Of a DNA stretch of 64,000 nt, positions 1-8,700 are shown one piece after another. The notes below the pieces were generated by a model, which saw nothing but the letters and a program-made list of their open reading frames with translations, made no database searches and was not told where the DNA came from. This DNA is from Mucilaginibacter terrigena (GTDB lineage Bacteria > Bacteroidota > Bacteroidia > Sphingobacteriales > Sphingobacteriaceae). Every line of letters begins with the position of its first letter. The first letter of the stretch is position 1. The DNA lies in the NCBI RefSeq assembly GCF_004168255.1, contig NZ_SEWG01000004.1, positions 62,001 to 126,000 on the forward strand, written 5' to 3'. Position numbers and translations under genes: made by a program.

Positions 1-989
1 GAGGCCTGCGAACCGCTGTTGCCCCCGCTCGAAATAATTAAAGGGATAAATAAAGCCAGTACTACAGCTTTTTCAATAGCATGTTCAAAAAAGCCCATGG
101 CTGTTGCGGTCAGCATTTCGCCCAAAAAAAGTATTACCAGCCAGCCCACCCTTTTTTTAACCAGGCGGAACAGGTTAATATCCAAATAAGGCTCATCCAA
201 AGCTTCGGTACCACCAATCTTCTGGATATCCTCTGTATATTCTTCGTTCGCTATCCACAAGATATCATCTACTGTAACAATACCCAAAAGGATATTCTCT
301 TCGTCAGTTACCGGCAGTGCCGTGCGGTTATTCATCCTGAACACGTTGATAGCATCCTGCTGCGGGTCGTTTGCGCTCAGCGAAATTAAACGCCCATCCA
401 TCAGCTGGCTGATCTTTGTTTCGGGCGCTACAAGCAAGATCTCGCGGATCCGGATATCGTCCAGCAAAATGCCGTTATCGCCAATTACGTAAATTACATC
501 AATAGTTTCAGAATTTTTACCGTAACGACGGATGTGTGCCAGCACCCTGTTCACATCCCAGCTTTTTTTAACGGCGATATAATCCGGCGTCATCAAACGG
601 CCAACGCTGTCTTCTTTATATCCCAACAAAGAAAGCGCCTCCTTACGGTCGGCCGGCGAAAGGTGCAGGATCAATTTGGTAACCGCATCGCCGTGCAGTT
701 CGCTGAAAAAAGCGGTACGGTCATCTGGCGGCAGCTCATTTATGATCTCGCTTACCTTTTTACCCGAAAGCCTTTTAATGATGCGTTCCTGAGTAGGGAA
801 GTCTAAGATCCTGAAAACATTTACCGCCCTGTTGATAGAAAGGGTTTCGATAAATTTGGGACCATATTCCGGCAGTTCGTCTATAAGTTGCTCTACGTCA
901 GATATATTAAGGTTGTTCAAATAATCCTGTAGCGGCGTAATATCCTCCTGCTCCAGTAGTAATTCTATTTGCTCAACCATCTCTTCCAT
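1..989 (-). CDS. mgtE: Magnesium transporter MgtE (3' end outside window)
   Basis: Translating the minus strand from the ATG at 989 gives 329 open residues that run off the left edge. The order matches MgtE: an intracellular N domain (about residues 1-130), a CBS pair (about 133-255), then membrane helices from about residue 281. The last visible residues, PLIISSGGNSGSQ, match the conserved GGNxGxQ stretch of the Mg2+ channel core. In this family the N and CBS domains sense cytosolic Mg2+ and gate the pore. A second in-frame ATG at 980 is possible. The gene is divergent from ychF. The C-terminal membrane helices cannot be seen. Confidence 0.93.
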   Translation of the reverse strand, partial: MEEMVEQIELLLEQEDITPLQDYLNNLNISDVEQLIDELPEYGPKFIETLSINRAVNVFRILDFPTQERIIKRLSGKKVSEIINELPPDDRTAFFSELHGDAVTKLILHLSPADRKEALSLLGYKEDSVGRLMTPDYIAVKKSWDVNRVLAHIRRYGKNSETIDVIYVIGDNGILLDDIRIREILLVAPETKISQLMDGRLISLSANDPQQDAINVFRMNNRTALPVTDEENILLGIVTVDDILWIANEEYTEDIQKIGGTEALDEPYLDINLFRLVKKRVGWLVILFLGEMLTATAMGFFEHAIEKAVVLALFIPLIISSGGNSGSQA

Positions 990-1088
990 AAAAGCCCTCT
1001 TTTTACATGTTTGTAACCTGTTTTGCTGCCAATTGTGATGCTGGCAAAAGTCGTTTATTTTTTCAAATTACAAGGTAGTTTTTTCTGT

Positions 1089-1096
1089 TATCTTTG
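1089..1096 (+). promoter_or_regulatory. Bacteroidota -7 promoter element upstream of ychF
   Basis: TATCTTTG matches the Bacteroidota -7 consensus TAnnTTTG. No clean TTTG -33 box is seen at the usual spacing. A start here would give a leader of about 90 nt that contains the hairpin repeat at 1111-1180. Confidence 0.5.
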
Positions 1097-1110
1097 CGGC
1101 TTAAAAATCA

Positions 1111-1180
1111 GTTCATGGTAACTGGTTCATAGTTCATGGCAAACATTCCTGCCAAGAACCATGAACTATGATCTATGAAC
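1111..1180. repeat. Hairpin made of iterated GTTCATR heptamers
   Basis: Tandem degenerate heptamers of GTTCATG/GTTCATA type form the left arm, and their complement forms the right arm. The core is a perfect 13-bp inverted repeat, TCATAGTTCATGG at 1127-1139 against CCATGAACTATGA at 1159-1171, with a further GGCA/TGCC pairing inside the loop. The right arm reaches the ychF start region. Other iterated-unit sites occur near 48.8, 51.3, 53.2, 54.1, 57.8 and 61.4 kb. Confidence 0.8.
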
Positions 1181-1195
1181 CCAAATACAATAAAA

Positions 1196-2299
1196 ATGGG
1201 TTTACAATGTGGTATAGTGGGTTTGCCAAATGTGGGTAAGTCAACACTTTTTAACTGTTTATCAAACGCCAAGGCACAGGCGGCAAACTTTCCGTTTTGC
1301 ACTATAGAGCCAAACGTGGGCGTAATTACCGTGCCCGACGAGCGCCTTACAAAACTTACAGAAATTGTTAACCCCAAGAACGTAGTGCCAAACACCATCG
1401 AGATAGTGGATATCGCAGGCCTGGTTAAGGGTGCCAGCAAGGGCGAAGGTTTGGGCAACCAGTTTTTGGCCAACATACGTGCTACAAATGCTATTATACA
1501 CGTATTGCGCTGTTTTGATAACGATAACGTGATCCACGTTGACGGATCGGTTGACCCCATCCGCGACAAGGAGATCATCGATACCGAACTGCAACTGAAG
1601 GACCTTGACTCGATAGAAAAAAAGATCCAGAAGGTGGAGAAAATGGCCAAAACCGGCGGCGACAAAGAGGCTAAGAAAACTTACGACGTATTAACAGTTT
1701 ACAGGAACCACCTGTTAGCGGGCAAATCGGCCCGTACCGCTCCCGTTGCCGAAGAAGATAAAGAATACATCGAAGATATCTGGCTGCTTACCGCCAAACC
1801 GGTAATGTACGTTTGTAATGTAGACGAAGGCTCGGTAAGTACAGGTAACGCTTATGTTGAACGTGTTAAAGCCGCTGTTAAGGACGAGAACGCGGAGGTA
1901 TTGATCATATCGGCACAAATAGAAGCCGAAATTTCTGAATTAGAATCGTACGAGGAACGCCAGGAATTTTTAAACGACCTGGGCTTAACCGAATCGGGCG
2001 TAAATAAATTGATAAAAGCAGCTTACCGCCTGCTTAACCTGGCCACCTATTTTACCGCCGGCGTACAGGAAGTACGCGCCTGGACCATTACACAAGGCTT
2101 TACTGCACCACAGGCAGCCGGTGTTATCCATACCGATTTTGAAAAAGGCTTTATCCGAGCAGAGGTGATCAAGTATGATGATTTTGTAAAATTCAACGGA
2201 TCGGAAGCTGTTATTAAGGAAAACGGTAAGATGGGTGTTGAAGGTAAAACTTACGTGGTTGAGGATGGCGACGTGATGCACTTCCGCTTCAATGTGTGA
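1196..2299 (+). CDS. ychF: Redox-regulated ATPase YchF (OLA1 family)
   Basis: This is a TRAFAC-class P-loop protein of 367 aa that associates with ribosomes and binds ATP rather than GTP. Visible motifs are the P-loop GLPNVGKST near residue 9, DIAGLVKGAS as the switch II region, and NVDE in place of the usual NKxD, which is characteristic of the ATP-preferring YchF group. The C-terminal TGS domain ends the protein (KTYVVEDGDVMHFRFNV). I chose the ATG at 1196 because the family starts MGxxCGIVGLPNVGKST. An in-frame ATG at 1175 lies inside the repeat hairpin and would add seven residues. Confidence 0.97.
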   Translation: MGLQCGIVGLPNVGKSTLFNCLSNAKAQAANFPFCTIEPNVGVITVPDERLTKLTEIVNPKNVVPNTIEIVDIAGLVKGASKGEGLGNQFLANIRATNAIIHVLRCFDNDNVIHVDGSVDPIRDKEIIDTELQLKDLDSIEKKIQKVEKMAKTGGDKEAKKTYDVLTVYRNHLLAGKSARTAPVAEEDKEYIEDIWLLTAKPVMYVCNVDEGSVSTGNAYVERVKAAVKDENAEVLIISAQIEAEISELESYEERQEFLNDLGLTESGVNKLIKAAYRLLNLATYFTAGVQEVRAWTITQGFTAPQAAGVIHTDFEKGFIRAEVIKYDDFVKFNGSEAVIKENGKMGVEGKTYVVEDGDVMHFRFNV

Positions 2300-2330
2300 T
2301 TCTCACCATTATGCACAGAAATAGAGAAAA

Positions 2331-2355
2331 GGCCGCTTATCAGCGGCCTTTTTTT
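2331..2355 (+). terminator. Rho-independent terminator of ychF
   Basis: A perfect 7-bp stem GGCCGCT/AGCGGCC with a TATC loop is followed by seven T residues, 31 bp after the ychF stop. Confidence 0.9.
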
Positions 2356-2398
2356 GTAACTATTTACCGGCTGGCAAGTCTTACCAAAAACCTGATCG

Positions 2399-4828
2399 AT
2401 GATTTCATTTAAAACAGCCGTTTCGTTTATTTTACTAAACCTGTGCGCGCTCTCCGCGTTTTGCCAGCAGGGCAATTCCCATGATTTTTTTATAGCTGTA
2501 TTAAATGAAAAATCCCAGCCTGCCGAGGCTGCTACGGTCAAGCTTCAGAAAGACAATACTACTTTATTAACCGCTATTACAGATGTAAAGGGCGTTGCCC
2601 ACTTCAAAGCGTTAAAGCCGGGGACATATACCTTTTTAGTTAGCTATACGGGCTACCAGCCGCAAACTACGCAAGCGTACCAAATACCGGGTAAAATAAC
2701 ATCAGCTACTGTTACACTTAAAACTGCCAGTACATCTTTAAACGAAGTAAGTGTTGTTGCCAATACGCCGCCAATAAGGCACCAGCAAGGTAAAGTGATA
2801 CTGGAGGTTGCCGCGTCGGTTACCAACACCGGCCTAACCGTGCTGGAGGTTTTAGAAAAATCGCCGGGGGTTATGGTCGATAAAAATGGGGGGATTTCGC
2901 TAAACGGCAAAGGCGGCGTACTGGTGATGATAGACAACAAACCCACCTACCTGTCGGGTGCCGACCTGAACAATCTGTTAACCAGCATGAGCTCGACCCA
3001 GGTTGCCCAGATAGAACTGATAGCCAACCCAACAGCGCGGTACGATGCAAACGGCAACGCGGGTATCATTAACATCAAAACAAAAAAGAATAACATAAAG
3101 GGGTTTAACGGCTCGTTCACCACAGCGTTAGGGCAAGGTATTTATCCAAAAAACACCAACAGCCTGGTACTTAATTACCGGGTTGGCAAGGTAAATACCT
3201 TTTTTAATTACAATGTTAATTACGTGGAATACATGATGGATATTTACGCTTTACGTAAGTATTACGACCCCAACGGCACGCTGACAGCCATGCTTGACCA
3301 GTACTCCTACCTGCCGGGCAACAGCTTTAACAACACCATAAAAACCGGCCTTGATTATTATATCTCGCCAAAAACAACCATTGGTTTCGCGGTGAGCGGT
3401 ACTACGGTAAAGCGTAACAGCAGCAACCGGGCAAGCGCCAATTGGCAAAACCCGCAGGGTGTCACCGATTCGGCCATTAATACCACAAACGAAAGCCGCA
3501 ACAGGTTTAAATACGGTGCTATAAATGTAAACCTGAGGCATACTATTTCTGCTTCGCAGGAATTGGAAGTAAATGCTGATTATTTGAATTACGATATAAA
3601 GGCCGACCAAACCTTTGAGAACCAATTAATAGCCCCCAACGGTTACCGCGAAATGTCGAGAGGTAACATCCCTACGGGGATAAAAATTGGTTCGGGCAAG
3701 GCGGATTACACCCTGAAACTAAATAAAACGGATGCGCTTGCCTTCGGCTGGAAATCATCGTTCACCAATACGGATAACCTGGCGGCCTATGAAAATCTTG
3801 TAGGATCCAACTGGGAGGATGATAATACCAAAACAAACCATTTTATTTATAAAGAGAATATCCACGCCCTTTACGGCACGTTAGATAAAAAGATAGGGAA
3901 AATTTCGGGGCAGGTTGGTTTAAGATACGAGTATACCGGCTACGACGCGCACCAGACAGGGAACGCCATTCAGGCGGATTCGTCGTTCTCGCGCAACTAC
4001 AGCCAGTTTTTCCCGAGCGGTTACCTCAGTTACCAGGCCGACTCCCTTAACAGTTTTACATTAACGGCCGGCCGCCGGATAGACCGCCCGCCGTTTCAAC
4101 TGCTTAATCCTTTTTACGCCATAATTAACAAGTATACGTATAGTACGGGTAACCCGTTCTTATTGCCTCAATTAAGCTGGAATTTTGAGCTGAGCCACAA
4201 TTACAAGGAATTGCTGACTACTACTGCATCGTACAGCCGTATCGGTAATTATTTTTCGCAGATCTTTTTATCGGCACCAAATGACGATGCCATACTTTTA
4301 TACACGCAGGGCAACGTAGGCAGCACTTATAACCTGGGCTTGTCTACCACGTTGGTTACCTCGCCGGTTAAATGGTGGTCGGTAACGGCACAGGCGCTTT
4401 ATAACCATAAGCAACTGCGCGGTTTTAACGGCAACAGTTTTACCACCGAGATCGATCAGCTTAACGTAAACGTAAACAACCAGTTCGGCCTGGGTAAATA
4501 TACCGCAGAACTTAGCGGGTTTTATACTACCAAGGCCCGTAACGATGTACAGGAGCTGTTATATCCTACCGGCCAGGTATCGGTGGGCTTATCGCGCCCT
4601 ATATTTGGCAAAAAAGGCACGTTAAGGTTCAGCGCACGTGACCTTTTCTACACCAATGCCATGGAAGGCTTTACCTCGTTCCCTAATGCGACCGAGTACT
4701 TTTTGCTGCACCGGGATACCAGGGTGTACACGCTATCGTTCACCTACCGTTTTGGTAAATCGTACAAAACCACAAAGCGGCCCGGCAGCAGCGCTACCGA
4801 CGAAATGGAACGCGTGGGTAACGGGTAA
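2399..4828 (+). CDS. Outer membrane beta-barrel / TonB-dependent receptor family protein
   Basis: An 809-aa exported protein with an N-terminal signal peptide ending near residue 22 (CALSAFCQ). A carboxypeptidase-regulatory-like beta-sandwich follows (about 28-115, AVTVKL...GTYTFLVSYTGY). Next comes a plug-like segment with GKVILEVAASVTNTGLTVLEVL and IELIANPTARYDANGNAGIINIKTK (about 125-225), and then a large beta-barrel to the end. This order is typical of Bacteroidota outer-membrane beta-barrel family proteins related to TonB receptors but lacking a SusD partner. The substrate is unknown. The gene is monocistronic, with terminators on both sides. Confidence 0.88.
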   Translation: MISFKTAVSFILLNLCALSAFCQQGNSHDFFIAVLNEKSQPAEAATVKLQKDNTTLLTAITDVKGVAHFKALKPGTYTFLVSYTGYQPQTTQAYQIPGKITSATVTLKTASTSLNEVSVVANTPPIRHQQGKVILEVAASVTNTGLTVLEVLEKSPGVMVDKNGGISLNGKGGVLVMIDNKPTYLSGADLNNLLTSMSSTQVAQIELIANPTARYDANGNAGIINIKTKKNNIKGFNGSFTTALGQGIYPKNTNSLVLNYRVGKVNTFFNYNVNYVEYMMDIYALRKYYDPNGTLTAMLDQYSYLPGNSFNNTIKTGLDYYISPKTTIGFAVSGTTVKRNSSNRASANWQNPQGVTDSAINTTNESRNRFKYGAINVNLRHTISASQELEVNADYLNYDIKADQTFENQLIAPNGYREMSRGNIPTGIKIGSGKADYTLKLNKTDALAFGWKSSFTNTDNLAAYENLVGSNWEDDNTKTNHFIYKENIHALYGTLDKKIGKISGQVGLRYEYTGYDAHQTGNAIQADSSFSRNYSQFFPSGYLSYQADSLNSFTLTAGRRIDRPPFQLLNPFYAIINKYTYSTGNPFLLPQLSWNFELSHNYKELLTTTASYSRIGNYFSQIFLSAPNDDAILLYTQGNVGSTYNLGLSTTLVTSPVKWWSVTAQALYNHKQLRGFNGNSFTTEIDQLNVNVNNQFGLGKYTAELSGFYTTKARNDVQELLYPTGQVSVGLSRPIFGKKGTLRFSARDLFYTNAMEGFTSFPNATEYFLLHRDTRVYTLSFTYRFGKSYKTTKRPGSSATDEMERVGNG

Positions 4829-4868
4829 GCAGAATAATACCCGGTGTTTTCCAGTCCTGATCGATCAT

Positions 4869-4899
4869 AAAAAATGCCCGCTGATAGCGGGCATTTTTT
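4869..4899. terminator. Bidirectional terminator
   Basis: The stem AAAAAATGCCCGC/GCGGGCATTTTTT with a TGATA loop has A and T runs on both sides. It separates the convergent receptor gene and M1 peptidase gene and can serve both. Confidence 0.92.
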
Positions 4900-4914
4900 A
4901 TTGCAATGTTTGTT

Positions 4915-7314
4915 TTATTTTGATGATGACACCTGCATAGGGTTGGTACCTACAGACTGGCCGCGTACCGGCCCACCTACCTTTTGTTTAAACAGCTGGA
5001 ATTTTGACGGCTCCGGCATTTTACCCCAATAATTATTGCTTTCGTCAATATCTGCTGTTTCGCGCATTGGGTCAAGCTTTATAGAGGCAACTTCCTTGTC
5101 GTGAATGTAGAATTTAGAAGCTGTTTTTTCATTAAGCCTCCACATCTGTACAGGGATGCGGTCTGTCCATTTGGTGCCGTCTTTAAAGGTAAATTCAACT
5201 ATTATCGGCATTACCAGGCCGCCTTTATTACTAAAGTTTAGTTCATAAAAGTACTTGCTGCCATACTTGGTTTTATCTGCATCTGTTAACGGCTCGGCAG
5301 CAAAAGCCTGCGGTGCGGGTTGTGCTTTTACAATAGCCGCAAATTTGACGGTATCAACAGTTACTATACCCCTATCGTATTTCCAGTAAAAATCCTGCGT
5401 GGCGGTATCCCTGTCTGTTTGAAATTTGATGTTCTTATCGGTACGGTTACGTACTTTAGAAATATCCTCGAAACGGTTCACAGCCGGTGCAGCTACTTTT
5501 GGTGTAACACCGCCCTGCTTTATGGCAGGCACTTTAGCGTCCAGGTCGGCTTTGGCATATTTAACCGAATCTAAAGATATATCAACAGGGTCGGTACCGT
5601 AGAACCAGCCTCTCCAAAACCAATCCAGGTCCTCGCCGCTGGCATCTTCCATGGTACGGAACAGGTCGGCAGGCGTTGGGTGCTTAAAGGCCCAGCGACG
5701 CGAATACTCTTTAAAAGCATAATCGAATAACTTACGGCCCATGATAGTTTCGCGCAGGATATTTAATGCTGTGGCAGGTTTAGAATACGCGTTTGGCCCA
5801 AAACGTACAATATTCTCCGAGTTGGTCATCACCGGCTCCAGTTCGTTCTTAGGCAGCTTCATGTAATCAATAATGGTGTAAGCAGCGCCTTTTTTGCTCG
5901 GAAATTTGTTATCCCAAAGCTCCTCGGTAAGGTATTCTACAAACGAGTTTAAGCCCTCGTCCATCCAGGTCCACTGGCGCTCGTCGCTGTTTACTATCAT
6001 CGGGAAAAAGTTGTGCCCAACTTCGTGAATAATTACACCTGTCATGCCGTTTTTAGTGCTTTCGCTGTAGGTTCCGTCTTTTTCGGTACGGCCATAATTA
6101 AAGCATATCATGGGGTATTCCATCCCGTTTGATGCCTCAACAGATTGCGCTACAGGGTAAGGGTAAGGGATAGTAAAATCTGAATAGGTTTTAACGGTAT
6201 GGGCCACTAACCGGGTTGAGTATTTGCTGTACAGGTTGTGAGCTTCTTTACCGTAATAGCTCATGCACATTACGTTTTTACCGGCAACTTTTGCGCCCAT
6301 GCCATCCCATACAAATTTACGTGACGATCCCCAGGCAAAATCGCGTACATTGTTAGCCACAAAAACCCATGTTTTTTTAGCCGTCGATGGTGCTTTTTCG
6401 GCAGCTTTTGCCTCTGCCAGGGTTACTATCTCAACAGGCGCTGCAGCTGTTTTTGCTTTATTATAACGGGCCAGCTTTGCAGGGCTAAGCACCGCGCTAT
6501 AGTTAATACATTCGCCGGTACCACCAACAACGTGGTCGGCAGGTACGGTCATTTGCACACGAAAGTTACCAAACGTAAGCGCAAATTCGCCGCGGCCGGT
6601 AAACTGGTGGTTTTGCCATCCCTGAAAATCGCTGTAAACGCAAAGGCGTGGGTACCACTGCGTCATGGTGAACAGGTAATTGCCATCCTCGGGAAAAAAC
6701 TCGTAACCTCCACGGCCGCCAACGGTCATACGGTCGGTTATTTTATAATTCCAGTCCAGGTTAAAAATAAACTGCGCGCCCGATTTTAAAGGGGTTGGCA
6801 GGTCAATACGCATCATGGTTTTATTGATGGTATATTTTAAGTTTTTCCCGGTTGCATCGGTTAGTTTGGTTATCATATCGCCAAGGCCGTTGTCTTCATC
6901 ACCGTTACGCACTTCACTTTTATCAACATTCTGCGTGGTTGTGGCCTTTGGCATGCCCGAGCTGCTTTGGTAGCCCGAATTTTTAAGACTGTTGTGCTCG
7001 TTCTCATCCAGCTGAAGCCAGATATAGGTAAGCGGATCGGGCGAATTGTTGTAGTAAGTTACCGTTTCGCTGCCAGTTAGCCTCAGGTTTTTTTCATCAA
7101 GCTCGCACTTTATGTTGTAATCGGCACGTTGCTGCCAGTATTTTACACCTGGTGCACCGCTGGCCGTTCTTTGCTCGTTAGGCGTATTCAGAATGGTACC
7201 CAACTGCTCAAACTTATTGCCATGATTACTGCCTGGGTTGTTTTGAATATCCTGGGCAAAGGCAGCGCCCACAATAGTAACCGAAAGAAGAACGCTGGTA
7301 AAAAAACGCTTCAT
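4915..7314 (-). CDS. M1 family zinc metallopeptidase, exported
   Basis: A 799-aa protein with a signal peptide (MKRFFTSVLL...GAAFAQ). The gluzincin zinc site is complete: HEVGH at residues 430-434 and the third ligand E453 in WMDEGLNSF, exactly 18 residues on. NGMEYP near 397-402 corresponds to the GxMEN substrate-recognition loop with the variation usual in Bacteroidota M1 enzymes. The N-terminal part is the M1 beta-domain and the C-terminal 200 residues are not assigned. It probably cleaves peptides in the periplasm or at the cell surface. The -33/-7 promoter lies in the end of the HupE gene, so it can be expressed independently of that gene. Confidence 0.94.
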   Translation of the reverse strand: MKRFFTSVLLSVTIVGAAFAQDIQNNPGSNHGNKFEQLGTILNTPNEQRTASGAPGVKYWQQRADYNIKCELDEKNLRLTGSETVTYYNNSPDPLTYIWLQLDENEHNSLKNSGYQSSSGMPKATTTQNVDKSEVRNGDEDNGLGDMITKLTDATGKNLKYTINKTMMRIDLPTPLKSGAQFIFNLDWNYKITDRMTVGGRGGYEFFPEDGNYLFTMTQWYPRLCVYSDFQGWQNHQFTGRGEFALTFGNFRVQMTVPADHVVGGTGECINYSAVLSPAKLARYNKAKTAAAPVEIVTLAEAKAAEKAPSTAKKTWVFVANNVRDFAWGSSRKFVWDGMGAKVAGKNVMCMSYYGKEAHNLYSKYSTRLVAHTVKTYSDFTIPYPYPVAQSVEASNGMEYPMICFNYGRTEKDGTYSESTKNGMTGVIIHEVGHNFFPMIVNSDERQWTWMDEGLNSFVEYLTEELWDNKFPSKKGAAYTIIDYMKLPKNELEPVMTNSENIVRFGPNAYSKPATALNILRETIMGRKLFDYAFKEYSRRWAFKHPTPADLFRTMEDASGEDLDWFWRGWFYGTDPVDISLDSVKYAKADLDAKVPAIKQGGVTPKVAAPAVNRFEDISKVRNRTDKNIKFQTDRDTATQDFYWKYDRGIVTVDTVKFAAIVKAQPAPQAFAAEPLTDADKTKYGSKYFYELNFSNKGGLVMPIIVEFTFKDGTKWTDRIPVQMWRLNEKTASKFYIHDKEVASIKLDPMRETADIDESNNYWGKMPEPSKFQLFKQKVGGPVRGQSVGTNPMQVSSSK

Positions 7315-7332
7315 AGTTTATGGTTTAAAAAT

Positions 7333-7363
7333 CAAATTTAACTTAAAACGGCAATCTTTCAAA
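7333..7363 (-). promoter_or_regulatory. Bacteroidota promoter of the M1 peptidase gene
   Basis: Read on the minus strand, TTTG (7363-7360) is separated by 19 bp from TAAATTTG (7340-7333). Both match the -33/-7 consensus. The -7 box is 18 bp from the peptidase start codon. The -33 box lies within the 3' end of the HupE/UreJ gene. Confidence 0.7.
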
Positions 7364-7921
7364 CGCCATTTGTACAGATAACGCAAAAACACCTGCCGAT
7401 ATAAAAAACACCCAGTCGCGCCGGGTTACTTTCATAAAATTGATACATAACATGGCTAATACCAATATAACCGCTACAACGGCTATTTGCCCCGCCTCAA
7501 GCCCCAGGTTAAAGCCAAACAGCCCCCAGCCTATGGTTTGGTCGCGCGCAAGCATAATACGTATGGTATTGGCAAAGCCCATGCCGTGTATTAACCCAAA
7601 AAACAGCGCCAGCCAATAATTAACATTTACACTGCCATTTTTTTTATCTACCCGCCACAGGTTATTTATAGCGGTTATAAAAATAGTACAGGGTATCAAA
7701 AACTCTACCCACTTACCCGGAAAGCGGATCACATCAAGCACGCTCAACGCCAGGGTTAACGAGTGGCCTATGGTAAACGCGGTAACAAGTATCAGTACCT
7801 GTTTAATATTTTTAAAAGTATAAACCGATGCCAGCGCCAAAATAAACAACTGATGGTCGAGCGCATCGGTACTGATAATGTGTTTCCATCCCAGCCCGAA
7901 ATAAAAACCAAAATCAGACAT
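7343..7921 (-). CDS. HupE/UreJ family membrane protein
   Basis: A 192-aa, very hydrophobic protein with about six membrane segments. The start FGLGWKHIISTDALDHQLF and the motifs FTIGHSLTL and LIHGMGFANTIRI are typical of the HupE/UreJ-2 family. Family members have been proposed as metal (nickel or cobalt) permeases beside hydrogenase or urease genes. Neither enzyme is encoded nearby, so the substrate is open. It lies between the M1 peptidase gene and the divergent DUF6702 gene, a combination I associate with Bacteroidota genomes. Confidence 0.85.
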   Translation of the reverse strand: MSDFGFYFGLGWKHIISTDALDHQLFILALASVYTFKNIKQVLILVTAFTIGHSLTLALSVLDVIRFPGKWVEFLIPCTIFITAINNLWRVDKKNGSVNVNYWLALFFGLIHGMGFANTIRIMLARDQTIGWGLFGFNLGLEAGQIAVVAVILVLAMLCINFMKVTRRDWVFFISAGVFALSVQMAFERLPF

Positions 7922-7967
7922 AATATTTCTATGATGAAAACGTAAATTTAACAGCTTTTAAATATAA

Positions 7968-8510
7968 ATGAACCCCGCCGGCGTTATGACTGCTTTTTTA
8001 GGTAAACCTCTATTATATTGTTACATTTTCAGCAGTTTGTTTTTTATCAAAACGCCTGATGAAACCAAATTTCATCCGCTGCATGTTAGCACCACCGATG
8101 TAAGCTTTAACGCTAAGGATGATCAGTTAGAAGTGATATGTACCATTTTTACGGATGATTTTGAACTGGCGCTCGAAAAACAGTTCCACTCTAAGGTCGA
8201 CCTTGTTAAACCCGATATGCACACCGCTATGGATGTGTTGGTGAAAAACTACGTAAACAGCCACCTGCAATTAAAAACAACTGCTGCTGCCTTGCCCCTG
8301 TCGTATCTTGGTTTTGAAATAAATCGCGAAGCGGTTAACGTTTACCTGGAATCGGGCAAGATAGCTACACCAAAAAAGATAGACGCGCAGGTAACCTTAT
8401 TGCAAAGCCTGTATGCCGACCAACTGAACATTGTACACATGACGGTTAACGGCACCCGCAAAAGCACCCGCCTTGATGCGCCGGATAAAACGGTAACTCA
8501 AACTTTTTAG
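7968..8510 (+). CDS. DUF6702 family protein
   Basis: A 180-aa protein with one hydrophobic N-terminal segment (about residues 10-28, LLYCYIFSSLFFI). The soluble domain begins KFHPLHVSTTDVSFNAKDDQLEVICTIFTDD, which I recognise as the DUF6702 signature. Function is unknown. The family sits beside HupE/UreJ genes, as here, where the two are divergent and 46 bp apart. A second start at MTAFLGK, seven codons in, would give a more typical signal peptide. Confidence 0.75.
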   Translation: MNPAGVMTAFLGKPLLYCYIFSSLFFIKTPDETKFHPLHVSTTDVSFNAKDDQLEVICTIFTDDFELALEKQFHSKVDLVKPDMHTAMDVLVKNYVNSHLQLKTTAAALPLSYLGFEINREAVNVYLESGKIATPKKIDAQVTLLQSLYADQLNIVHMTVNGTRKSTRLDAPDKTVTQTF

Positions 8511-8533
8511 CAACAGTCACCCACAAAATATTC

Positions 8534-8541
8534 TATATTTG
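8534..8541 (+). promoter_or_regulatory. -7 element of the tRNA-Arg gene
   Basis: TATATTTG is a perfect TAnnTTTG box ending 10 bp before the mature tRNA 5' end, as expected for a stable-RNA promoter. No exact TTTG was found at -33. Confidence 0.6.
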
Positions 8542-8551
8542 CGCAAATATT

Positions 8552-8623
8552 GTTCTCGTAGTTCAATGGATAGAATTATGGCCTCCGAAGCCGTCGATAT
8601 GAGTTCGAATCTCATCGAGAACA
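8552..8623 (+). tRNA. tRNA-Arg (anticodon CCG)
   Basis: The cloverleaf is complete in 72 nt. The acceptor stem is GTTCTCG/CGAGAAC with A73, and the D stem is GTTC/GAAT. The anticodon stem ATGGC/GCCGT encloses the loop CTCCGAA, giving anticodon CCG. The T stem ATGAG/CTCAT encloses TTCGAAT. The 3' CCA is not encoded. No integrase gene or duplicated tRNA end is seen nearby. Confidence 0.97.
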
Positions 8624-8634
8624 CTTTTAAAATA

Positions 8635-8663
8635 ACCGTCTTAATTAATTTTAAGGCGGTTTT
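8635..8663. terminator. Terminator after tRNA-Arg
   Basis: The stem ACCGTCTTAA/TTAAGGCGGT has one G-T pair and a TTAATT loop, and is followed by TTTT. On the other strand it could also end the transcript of the gene at 8701-9207. Confidence 0.7.
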
Positions 8664-8700
8664 AATTATCTAACTAACAAGGCACAAATCAGTGCTCGTT

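Noticed and set aside
81..806. Two plus-strand open frames of 102 and 90 codons
   Set aside because: Both lie antisense to mgtE, whose minus-strand translation is unambiguous.
990..1088. Magnesium riboswitch upstream of mgtE
   Set aside because: The available leader is short and no M-box-like or ykkC-like structure could be recognised by eye.
8552..8623. tRNA-Arg as an integration site for a genomic island
   Set aside because: No integrase and no duplicated tRNA 3' end were found on either side.
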